From positions 30,442 through 71,464 of the forward strand of contig BFEA01000022.1 in the NCBI GenBank assembly GCA_003427395.1: a DNA stretch of 41,023 nucleotides, written 5' to 3'. The first letter of the stretch is position 1. Each line of letters begins with the position of its first letter. Under the pieces are notes generated by a model that saw only the letters and a program-made list of their open reading frames with translations, was not told where the DNA came from and did not search any database. Positions 21,120 to 30,300 of the stretch are shown here, piece by piece. This DNA is from Chara braunii (taxonomy: Eukaryota; Streptophyta; Charophyceae; Charales; Characeae). Made by a program: the position numbers and the translations under genes.

Positions 21120-21700
21120 AATCTAACTCCTGTAAACTAGGAAAATTTCGGCAATGTTTCCCGTAGGAAAAATGCCTTCTAAGAATTTATAATTATGGAA
21201 AATCAAATTTTGTCTAACTTCTTGAATTTGTAAAAATTTGGGCAGCACTCCCTTTAGAAAGAAACCTTTCCAGCTTTTTACTAAGTTAGATATGAACCCA
21301 GAGCAAACTTGAGTTCAACTAAGACAAAATTTAACTAACTCCTTAGATTTGTAAAAATTTCGGCAGCACTCCCTTTAAAAAAGTGTGAATCCAAGATTTA
21401 TACAAAATCAAGTTCAGAATCTAAAGTGACTTTGACTTCTAAAGGTCCAATTTCGTCTAATTCCCTGAATTAGCAAAAATTTTTGCAGCACTCGCTTTAT
21501 AAAAGGAGGCTCTCAAGATTTTTACCTAGTCATATATAAAAGTCAGACAAGTTGAACTTTGAAAAGACAAAATTTGATTAACTCCTTGTTTTTTTAGAAA
21601 TTTCGGCAGCGCTTCTCGTAGAGAAAGTGACTTACCAAGATTTATACAAGACCAAGTATAATAAAATATCACAGAAAATGCAGGAATTGACCTAAGTAAA
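21120..21700. repeat. 121-bp tandem repeat, five diverged copies
   Basis: The core AAAATTTCGGCAGCACTCCCTT (cited as a pattern) recurs, with its GGCA at about 21150, 21241, 21362, 21484 and 21605. Spacing is 91, 121, 122 and 121 bp. Each core follows an AAATTTxxCTAACTCCTTGAATT block and most are followed by CCAAGATTTxTAC. Tandem arrays of this kind occur in untranslated parts of large plant LTR elements, but no such element could be bounded here. Confidence 0.8.
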
Positions 21701-21937
21701 ATAAACTTAGCTCAGAAAATGCACGAATTGAAACTAACTCCTATGGCTCTAGCACGTGGCGAGCAACTAAAGCAAATACCTATCAACTGAAACTCATACT
21801 AAGTAGTGATCTTACTCAACCAAATGTAGGGCAAACCACAAAGGTAAGTACTCTCACCAATCCATTCAACTTATCAAACAATAGTTCATAGTTTCTCAAT
21901 GATTTATCCCTTTATACCCAACTTACATAGGGCATAA

Positions 21938-22664
21938 AGTTAGACCACCCAAAGTTATGGAACATGTCTAGCTCAGCCATCGAGTATACACAAACACAGG
22001 GCAGAACAACTTTTCTCTTCTTTGGGCATATGACTAGGCCACCCTAGTCGCCCTAAACTGTTTAAGTATCCCAACTTTATATAATTATCCGCATTTAGTC
22101 TTTTGAGGTAGCATATAACTGAACCGATCATCTTTAGCTAAAGATTCAGTCTGCCCCTTCGTACCACAAATTTATTCTTAGTTAATACTCTCTTCAGTTT
22201 GTGATAAGCTATAGTCATACCACCCAAACTTATGGAACACTGTCTGATTAGCCTGTTCATAGATAAAATAATAATAAAGTATAGCCAAGTTATAGTCTTT
22301 TGGTTCCAGCATGTGCGTAACATTGGACCAAGACCACCCAAACTTATGGAACATGTCTGGTCCTGTGCCAAATCCTTTCTCTTACCCAAAGCAGGAAGAG
22401 GCTGAGCCACCCAAACTTATGGAACATGCTCAGACCTCCTCGTTCATAACAAAAAGAAACTAAAAGAAACGCAAAGTAAACAAGGCGACCAAGCAAGCCA
22501 AACTTATGGAACATACTTGGTCCCTGAAAAGTCAATCACAGTCAGCCCTAGCAAGTCGGAGCAAGCAGACCACCCAATCTTATGATAACCTGTCTGGTCT
22601 TTCAGGGCATCAAAAAATAAACATAGCACTAGGCCCTCCAATCTTATGGAGACTCTCCCAGCCT
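21938..22664 (+). repeat. Hairpin array A: conserved 20-nt loop, changing arms, six or seven copies
   Basis: The loop CACCCAAACTTATGGAACAT or a near variant occurs at 21946, 22221, 22335, 22408, 22494, 22571 and (poorly) 22635. The sequences on either side differ between copies but pair with each other. Examples are AGTTAGAC/GTCTAGCT, AGTCATAC/GTCTGATT (one mismatch), GGACCAAGAC/GTCTGGTCC (one bulge), CTGAGC/GCTCAG, GACCAAG/CTTGGTC and CAGAC/GTCTG. Intervening sequence is unrelated and 40-250 bp long. There is no reading frame across the array. The pattern could be an RNA stem-loop family, protein-binding cruciforms, or the product of a copying process that repairs one arm from the other. Confidence 0.75.
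22032..22145. other. Two further palindromes within array A
   Basis: GACTAGG-CCAC-CCTAGTC is at 22032-22049. A perfect 16-bp palindrome ATCTTTAGCTAAAGAT is at 22130-22145, framed by outer arms ACTGA and TCAGT. They lack the array A loop. Confidence 0.75.
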
Positions 22665-22699
22665 TTGGTTGACCCAGTCAAACACAAGCAATACGGCCT

Positions 22700-24123
22700 T
22701 CCTCCCATCCTTCCCCCAAATGCAATCCCACAATCTGCTTTCAGTCAGACAAACAAAAACTGAAACTGCAACTTGCACAATCATTCCTTTAATGAAGTCT
22801 GGTTTATCCTAAAAGTCAAACTGAAAGTCAAAGTAGGGGGACATGAAATATACACAGTCAAACCTAGCAAGAGATGCAGATAATGGGTTATAGCTGGGTT
22901 TATAGAAGGAGATGAAAGGTTACCTCTTAGTTCCCTGCCTCGAGAACTCCTCCTGAGTTCCGGCAGAGCTCCCGCAATAGGTGGGCAGACTCCCCACAGA
23001 GTCTTGCTGCGGTCCTACGGGTTGCAATCCCGCCTGCCGCCTTCCTCTCAGAACAGGACAAGACTTAGAGTAAGAAGGGCATAATGTAAGGGGTTTCAAA
23101 CTCTCGAGATACAGGAGGGGGACTGACTCAACTCCCAGGAGAGGACCTTGTTATCTTCCATCGCCTGAGGTTCATGCAATGATGGCCAGAAGTGCGCAAC
23201 AGCTTGACCAAACCAATGTCAATTTTCAACAGTCAACTCCTTGATGACTACCTCAAACTTAGCGACAATCCACCTCTCTCAAAAGCTCAGCTTATCCTGC
23301 AGAAGTTCGAGGTCTGTCCTGCCACGGCCACAACTCAAGGCATGGGGCTAATGGCACAAAACACAGCCTCTCCCTCCTTCGTAGTGAAGCCACTGCGTGG
23401 TCAAGCTAGCTACGAAAGTGCAGTATGTCGGCCGAAGGGCAAACTTGTACTCCACACGTGTCCTTCGGTTGCTCCGACTAGTGGGATGGGTGGCCCATAG
23501 TCTGGCTGACAGGATCTGCAGCCTCCCAGCTCACTCTCCACTTCTTTGGTTTGGCAAGATGGGAACAACCTCGGCCAGGTAAGCATACAACCAGTAGTTC
23601 CCTTCCTTGCTGCTTTAAACGGTGGATGGGCCAGCGTAGCGGCCCACATACAACAGTTCCTCTTTCGGCCAGATCGACAAACTCCCTTTCCCTGTGGCCC
23701 ACTTGCTTGTGTCTCCTTTGCCCAAACAGCTGTGCGTTTGATAGATAGGCGAGCTCACTTTCTCACTCCATCGAGTGTAGACAGCCAAACTTCTGTTTAG
23801 ATTGCCGCAAGCAGCCTCTCCCCTAGGAATACCAAGTTACAAATGAATCTTCTTCAATAATAAAAAAGATGCACCCTCAAGCCAACTCGTAGCGAACCTC
23901 CGCCGACTTACAACCAGGTGCATCTTATAGGATGTGGTACACACTTTGGCCAACAGGTAAGGTCTCCAACCTCACGGCCCGCCACTCGCTGCCTCACCCG
24001 ACGGGGCATACTCTATCCGAGTGGATCTTCCGCCAGAACATGGAGACGTTCAATGTCGACTCGGTATTGCGTGCGACTTCAGTTGGCCAGGTAAGCCTGT
24101 TCTTCCATCCTTACCTCTCATAG

Positions 24124-24126
<3 letters not shown>
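22700..24126. other. No recognised gene; cluster of four splice-donor-like sites
   Basis: Several short frames exist, none with recognisable domains. CAGGTAAG, the ideal eukaryotic 5' splice site, occurs at 23576, 23954, 24088 and 24371. Three are preceded by TTGGCCA or GGTTAACA, and two are followed by TCTCCAMCTTC-like sequence, so they may be diverged repeats of one exon-end module. Without transcripts no exon can be called. Confidence 0.4.
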
Positions 24127-24180
<54 letters not shown>

Positions 24181-24213
24181 TGTGTGTGTGTGTGTCTGTG
24201 TGTATGTGTGTGC
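24127..24213. repeat. (TG)n microsatellite
   Basis: TG dinucleotides run about 87 bp, interrupted by single TA or TC units near 24173, 24196 and 24203. Confidence 0.95.
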
Positions 24214-24490
24214 GCGACATTCAAGCCCGCCCGTGTGCTCGTTGCCTGCCCACTATTGCCTCGGTCGAACCTTTCGGTAGAATATGGCCAGGTGCACGAG
24301 TTGTCGTACGCAGGCACGAGGTGAAGAGAAAGAGTTTTCTGTTGGTAGGAAGGAGCAACGCACCGGTTAACAGGTAAGTCTCCACCTTCGCTGCTCGCCT
24401 GCAGCATCCCCCACAGAAGCGATTGGCAAAAATCGAATGAATCTTTCACTAAAACGCGGAAGTATTCACGACCATTCTCAAGTTTTCCTC

Positions 24491-24693
24491 TACAGTCTTC
24501 CCCCGAACAAAACGCACGTGCGTTATTTACGAATAGAACGCACGGAGTGCATTGTATTCGTATACAACACACGTGCGTTATGCTACGAATATAGGGTATC
24601 AACTTTCGAAAATCCCTCCCCCGACCAAAAAAAAAAAAAGTATGTGCCTCATACAGGCATCTCCAGTCCTCCCACAAACAGGACCTTCAGGTA

Positions 24694-24730
<37 letters not shown>

Positions 24731-25088
24731 GAAACAGAGAGAGAGAGAGAGAGAAACAGAGAAACAGAAAGAGAGAGAGAGAAACAGAGAAACAGAGAGA
24801 GAGAGAGAGAAACAGAGAAACAAAGAGAGAGAGGGGGGGCGGAATACTGCAGGGCGCGCACCTGGAAACGAGTGCGACACATTGCAGGCAGGCAAACATG
24901 TGTTCTATTTGAATAGAACACTCGTCTGTTCAAATAGAACAAACGTGCGTACTATTTGAATAGAACATACGTACGTACTATTTCAACGTGCGTACTATTT
25001 GGATTTCAGGGGGTGACTTCGAGAAATCAACTTTTTCAGGGAAAGTTGAATAGTACATACGTGCGTTTTGTTCGGGGGAAGACTGTAG
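24491..25088. mobile_element. Tc1/mariner-like non-autonomous DNA transposon, 30-bp perfect inverted termini
   Basis: CTACAGTCTTCCCCCGAACA at 24490, extending to 24519, is exactly the reverse complement of 25059-25088. With TA as target duplication (24491-24492 and 25087-25088) the element starts CAGT, as Tc1/mariner elements often do. Subterminal regions carry many ACGTGCGT and GAATAGAAC motifs in both orientations, like transposase-binding arrays. The interior has (CA)n at 24696-24726 and GAGA/GAAACA repeats to about 24835. No transposase is encoded. It is about 594 bp without the TA. Confidence 0.82.
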
Positions 25089-25192
25089 GCGCAGCCTGCT
25101 TTTCGACTTACTTTCTTCTCATTGACCTATTGCCAAAACTAACACTACCATCGAAATCGCGTTGTCCAAAAACCTCTATTTCGACTTTTACC

Positions 25193-25864
25193 CCACTCGA
25201 CTCCATCAAGAATCGAGTGGTATCCCGATTTCTTCTCACAGTCGTTCCCCTTTTCCGCCATAGCTCGGCGCTCTACTTTTTCTTCCTAACTCTTCTAACA
25301 CTATCTCTTATACTAATTTACTCCAGATCCGGGGTCGCCCTCCCTGAAAACCCTCAGATCTCCTCCTCCGTCACCTGTTTTTGCTAAGTATCAGGTGGGA
25401 TATCAAGTTTTTACTTCTCCTGTGATCCCACTACTCGATACTTCCGCACAACCCCTATTGCTTATTCTGGCCAACCCTTTACCCAAACACAGGATTTGAT
25501 GCCGCTATCAGATTCCCCATGTCTCCAAACCCAAATTTTAAATCTTCAATCGCCCGTTTCCGCTAAGAATCGGGCAAGATATGAGTCTTTGCCCCCACCA
25601 TATCCTAGTCTCCCGGCACCTTTGCCATCTCCCACGCACATTATTTTCGTACTAACCCCCATCCTAATCTGTCCATCGGGTTTGCCCTGGCCCAGAATCC
25701 CGAATTTGCCTCTCTCCCCGCTCGTTTCCACCAAGGATCGCGTGATGTAGGCGTTCCTTCTTCCTCCATAGCATGTCTCTACATATCCTCGCGCACATCT
25801 TTTTCCATCACTTCTATCCTATACCTACCATCCCTCCGCGCCTGTTTTCATCAAGGAGTAGGTG
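25193..25864 (+). repeat. Hairpin array B: 14-nt conserved loop, changing arms, five copies
   Basis: Loops follow the pattern TTTYCRYYAAGRAT and are always 14 nt, at 25200, 25378, 25557, 25725 and 25845. The arms are CCACTCG/CGAGTGG, CACCTG/CAGGTG, GCCCG/CGGGC, CGCTCG/CGCGTG (one mismatch, one G.T) and CGCCTG/TAGGTG (two G.T). Spacing is about 180, 180, 167 and 120 bp. Sequence between hairpins is pyrimidine-rich and not clearly repeated. No gene is supported here. Confidence 0.75.
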
Positions 25865-25889
25865 AACTGTGGTTTTCTTACTACATCTC

Positions 25890-27129
25890 CTCAGCTGAAC
25901 GCATCTAGCGCGGATCCGCCTCCACATGCATTCCACTCTCCCTCACTTTGTTTTGCTAAGTCTCTACCCGTTGTAGAGCCAAACCCCGGTAGACTTTCGA
26001 GCCTTAGTCGACCCCACTGCGGGTCCCAGTCGGCTCGGCCCGCCCACGCTCATGCTCAGGGCGCGGGTCATTCGTCCCACGGTCACCCCCACCTAGTGCT
26101 TTGAGATGGATGGGAATGGGCCATCGCGCGAGAGAGCTTTTACATTGGGGATGTAGCTCAACCCTCACGCCGGGTGGTAGTCTCGCTGGTCATTCGGCAA
26201 CGCTGATTTTTTTTTTTGATTCTTGGTTGTGTTCTCAAGCAATTGCTCCTTCCAATACGCAGGTAGTCCAGGGGTTCTTTGAGAGTTTTTTTCTCTTGTG
26301 CGCAGGCTAAGCGTCGTCCTTAGGCCGCGCACCATTTCCCTAAGCATTGCAATTCTACAACGTCATATGTGTGCGGCGATGCCGTCCTCCCCCTCGCCTC
26401 TACGCACCCTCCGAGTCTCACGCATCTTATCCAACATCCTTGACGCTGGCCCCTTAGTTCTTTCTGTGCCTTTACATGCGTGCACATACAACTTCACATT
26501 TCCCTTAGCGAGTTTGCACTTCCATCTCTTATTCACACTCCAAGTTTCAAACGCAAAGGTCATTTCCATCGATTGGCTTTAAGCTAAGGGTCTCGCAGCC
26601 CCTTTGCCCTTTTCCCTTTTCCTTTTGCCGCCCAGTTCCTCCCGGCCCTATCCCGCTCAAGGCATCTCAAGTCGTCACGTACATGCACAATCCCACACAA
26701 TGCAAAGACCAATACAGTCCCCCATTGGGGATCAACACATAGCCCTTCCCACATGCCTATCTTTCCATGTTCTTTGGCTGCTCTTTGTTCCCTCTCTTTT
26801 GCTCAATCAACCCATCCTCTTCTCATAGTCATGCAGTCGGGGAAATGGTTGAGTCAAACTGACCTTGCTTTCAACTTATACTCTCCCTGATTCCGCCTTT
26901 TTCCCAAAACGTCATTTCCTTTGCCTTCTTGGCGGCACAAGGGACCGGTTACCCTTCCGTTGCGCTCTTTCTCCACCAAGTGAGGTCTGGTTTCTTTTAC
27001 CGTTCGCACCCTGGCAATGTAACAAGTGAGGGGAGAAGGGTTAGTCATATGCCAAGTGAGGGGAAGGGAGAGAGAGGCAAGGCAGAGAGGGGAAAAGAGA
27101 AAAAGAGAGGGGAAGAGAGAAAAAGAGTG

Positions 27130-27130
<1 letters not shown>
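25890..27130. other. Pyrimidine-rich stretch without a recognised gene
   Basis: No convincing frame on either strand. It contains a perfect GCGGATCCGC palindrome near 25911 and a 14-nt match to the 5' end of tRNA-Ala (GGGGATGTAGCTCA, 26147-26160), followed about 50 nt later by a T run. The segment 26646-26679 is repeated at the window end through an adapter artefact. Confidence 0.5.

Positions 27131-27192
<62 letters not shown>
27131..27192. repeat. (GA)n microsatellite
   Basis: About 62 bp of GA dinucleotides end 58 bp before an ATG that opens a 71-codon frame. The upstream 90 bp are also purine-rich. Confidence 0.95.
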
Positions 27193-27196
<4 letters not shown>

Positions 27197-27250
27197 GAGA
27201 GAAAGAGACTTCTAATCCTAATCAAATCATCACCCCATTGTAGCAGCCAA

Positions 27251-27466
27251 ATGGCGGTCACCCATCCCATAGTGAAAAAGCCACCAAGTGATGAATCGGG
27301 ACATCAACCCATGCTTGAGCTTAACAAGGGACTAGTGGAACACATTGACATGGAGGAAGGATTAATTAAGTATGATCCGGAACACTATGATACACATGAA
27401 TTTGACAATGAGAAGATTGAACTAGCGATTGTGAATGCAGCATGGGCACTCCTCATGCAATTGTGA
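27251..27466 (+). CDS. Hypothetical 71-aa protein or exon fragment
   Basis: The frame starts at ATG 27251 in the context CAAATGG and ends with TGA 27464-27466. The amino-acid mix is protein-like, unlike the low-complexity frames nearby. It has an acidic segment (HIDMEEGLIKYDPEHYDTHE) followed by a hydrophobic end (IELAIVNAAWALLMQL). The purine tract upstream could be a 5' leader. I do not recognise the family. It may be a first exon or a captured gene piece inside a transposon, or chance. Confidence 0.3.
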   Translation: MAVTHPIVKKPPSDESGHQPMLELNKGLVEHIDMEEGLIKYDPEHYDTHEFDNEKIELAIVNAAWALLMQL

Positions 27467-27701
27467 ATGTGGCGGACTGAATTCCCAGCTTATGTAGGCT
27501 GAAACCAGCAGTCCGGCTAGCCCATGGGCCTCCCCATGTGACTTGAGGTGGACCGAGGTACCCCCAAGGCAAAATTCCACTACTAGGTCCTTCTAGAGGT
27601 ACCCGGGCCTCGTTTTGGCCAAGTACATGCAGCCCGAGTGGTTGGTACCAACTCAGATTGCCTCTTGGCCTCCTTCAGCCTCCTTTTCACATCCAAAATA
27701 C

Positions 27702-30073
27702 TGCCCCCTTGGGTCCTAATGCCCAAGGGGCAACTTTATTTGAGAGAAAAAAATGTAGTGGGCCTTTTTCTCGATTTTTTCAGTTTCTACCCTATTTTGG
27801 GTAGATCGAGATATTTTTCCATGCAGCGATGCATTTTCAGCCTTGGATCTGGCTGAGATCCAAGGTCTACAATATTCCATGCCACCCCCAAGTAGCCCTT
27901 GCTTCAAATTTGAGCCCCTAAAGTCCAATTTTTCAATTTTTGGTGCATCCGACTCTCCTTTTGGGCCAAATGCACAGTTTTGTCTTTTTCCCTCTTTTGT
28001 TTCTTTCAATTTTGGGCTGCTACCTCATTCCGGAGCTAGCCGTTTTGAGCTGGCCCACAAAAAACGGCTAGTTCTCTCCACCATGAGATCTGATCTCAGA
28101 TCGATGGTCGAAAAGAAAACCGACCATTTCTCTTTTGCATTTTCTCTCATTTTCTTCTTTTTAATTCAGATTTTATTGCGATGTGGCCCCAAGGGCCGTA
28201 TCTCTGCAATCCGGATTGCCCTCCCTCATTCTAGGAGGGATGAGGTTACAATTGGGACCTGCCAGTCCTTACTGTGCAGGTCCCAGTAGGCCGACACATT
28301 CTGCTCCACTCTTTTCTGCCCTTTTGTCTCATTCTCCCTCCATTTTCTCTCCTTTTTCTTTCTATTTTATTTTATTTCAGTTCTGCCAAGTGTCAAATAG
28401 TTGTGCACCCTCCTTCTAGGCATTGGGGCCTCATTCATGGCCAAATTCATGGCTGGTATGACCGTTATATCTCGAATTTCAATAATGGCACCCCCATGCT
28501 ACTAGGGGGCTCCAGTTTGCTTTCGTTTGTTCAATTTCGAGGTCCGTTTTGCTCCGATTTTCAACATATAACCTTTTTCTCATGTTGAGTCTCTTGAGGC
28601 TCTATTTTCTTATGCCTAGCTAGTCCGAGATATCTCGGACTGCTGGGCAACCCTCCCAACACAATTATTTCATTCTCTTTTCTCTCATGACTCTCCCTCT
28701 TGCCCCCACTAGTGCTTGTGGTGCTAATATTTTCCACCATCTAGATCCTCGATCTCGACGATGCCGTTTGCTTGCGCCATTATTTTTTGCGTTGGCCCAT
28801 GGTTCCCGTGGGAGATCCCATGTCCCCGCCACTTTCCTCCATACTGGTTCCATTTTCTTGTCCCGCCGATAGTCCCGCTGGCGCGTATCCCATTTTTCAA
28901 CTTTTATTATTTGGGCCCACTTGGTTCCCGACAACATCCCGGATGGTGTCCCGTTTTTATTTTTGGGATCTTCTTGCCCTTAGTAGTCCCATTATCTCCC
29001 TTAGGTGCCACATGTGTGCCTATTTCTCTAGGCCGTGAGATCTCATCTCACGGTTGCCGTTTACTGTCTCCATTTGCCTCATGTCGAAATTGCTCTTTTT
29101 TAGCCTTTCGAGTTTGCCGTGGCTCATTTTCCCTTAGCCTAGGCACCCTCATGCAGTCCGTTATTTCTCGGACTGCAGTCATGGTCATTTTCCTAGTTCC
29201 ATAGCCCCACAACTTGCCCCATGTTACAAGAAAATGAAGCGTTTGATTTTTAAGTGCATCCGGGCTCAATATTGGCTCCGGATGTACCTAAAACATGTGT
29301 TTTCCCTTCCCCATGCAGTCCGTTGAAACTCGGACTGCAATAAGGGTCAATTCCCTAGCCCCAATGCCCCACAACTAGCCCTTACTTGAAAGAAAAGAAA
29401 ACAGCCAACTCCTAAGTGCATCCGGACTTAATTTTGGCTCCGAATGCATCTAAAACATGAGTTTCTCCTTCACTATGTAATCGGTTTTATTTCGGTTGCA
29501 TGGGGGTTTGATTTTCTTTGATTTTCTCTGCAAAAATCAAGGAAAATCAAAGTCCATTGCAACCGCAATATTCCAGAGTGAATTTGGTCACGGATGTATC
29601 TCCGTAAGCGACCATTTTTTACCGTTAAGGTTTTTTTTTCTTTTCTTTTCTTTTCTTTTTTCTTTTCTTTTCTTTTTTCTCCTTTCTTGGACAGTAAGGA
29701 CCTGCCAGTCCCTACTTGTGGCAGTCCCTACTGACGGTCAACTCACTCACTCCCTCTCACTCTTTTTGTCTCATTCTCCCACATTTTTTTTTCTTTTTTT
29801 TCTTTTTTCTAGCATGCCAAATGCCAAGTAGCCGCTAAGGTCCTTTTCTAGCCCCTTCCTCTTAGTTTTGGCCCTTCCCATGCCCAAGGTGCAGTCCGTT
29901 ATATCTCGGACTGCAATAATGGCCTTCTCATGCCCATGTGAGGTTCCTCTTACTTCTATTTTTTTCCCATAGTGACCCCTCTTACTCCGATTTTCTCCCG
30001 GAGGCCCATTTTTCGCATGAGGTTTCTTTTGACTCCATTTTCTTGAGGGAGGCTGATCCGAGATTTTTCGGAT
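27702..30073 (+). repeat. Hairpin array C: about twenty palindromes in 2.4 kb
   Basis: One recurrent type has an 8-9-nt loop between CCG and CGG arm ends: TGCAGTCCG/CGGACTGCA at 29152, 29314 and 29890; AGTCCGAGATATCTCGGACT at 28622; ATCCG/CGGAT at 30056; and ATGTAATCG/CGGTTGCAT at 29475, which pairs only through two G.T positions. A second type has TGCATCCGG/CCGGATGTA with a 14-nt loop (29255, 29417). Others are singletons: 27702, 27787, 27841, 28034, 28104, 28206, 28254, 29033, 29507 (19 bp), and 29692. No reading frame spans them; linkers are pyrimidine-rich. Confidence 0.75.
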
Positions 30074-30300
30074 TGCTCCCATGCCTCCCAATGCTCCCAC
30101 TCTATGTTTCTTTGCTTTTTCTTTTTCTTTTGGCCTTCCCGCTTGCTGTGCTAATATTTTTGCCTGCCAAGATCTTGATCTTGACGGTGCACCTTGTTTT
30201 AATTATTTTTCCCTCATGCGGTGCCGCCGTTTCCTTTTGGGACCTTCATATGTCCCCGCCAATTTCCCGTCGACGGTCCCCGACACTTAGTCCCGCCAGT
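28254..30300. repeat. Diverged tandem duplication, about 1.44-kb offset
   Basis: Segments at 28254-28880 reappear in order at 29692-30300. Examples are the GGACCTGCCAGTCC hairpin (28257, 29698), CCGTTATATCTCG...AATAATGGC (about 28463, 29893), the CCGAGA palindrome (28622, 30056), and GTGCTAATATTTT followed by ATGTCCCCGCCA (28710 and 28820, 30143 and 30250). Offset is 1430-1442 bp. Between them, 29152-29501 holds three copies of a shorter 160-bp unit, so the copies have unequal content. Confidence 0.65.
29152..29501. repeat. 160-bp tandem unit, each with a GCAGTCCG hairpin
   Basis: Units begin at 29152, 29314 and 29475. The first two contain the 8-nt-loop hairpin, AGCCCCA...CCCCACAACT, and a second hairpin TGCATCCGG with a 14-nt loop ending ACCTAAAACATG. 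The third is partial. Confidence 0.75.

Noticed and set aside
21938-22664. CRISPR array or integron attC cluster
   Set aside because: Repeat units have irregular spacing, the conserved part is the loop and not the whole repeat, spacers are not of equal length, and the context is eukaryotic.
24111-24377. Cys/Val or Thr/His repeat proteins over the TG tract
   Set aside because: Translation of a dinucleotide repeat.
26147-26219. tRNA-Ala gene
   Set aside because: Only the first 14 nt match. The D arm is interrupted, no T arm or B box follows, and the T run alone is not enough.
26101-26345. Copy of a ribosomal RNA gene
   Set aside because: No conserved rRNA core sequence is recognisable on either strand.
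22000-30100. Hammerhead ribozymes in the hairpin arrays
   Set aside because: The invariant CTGATGA and GAAA core segments are not present around the stems.
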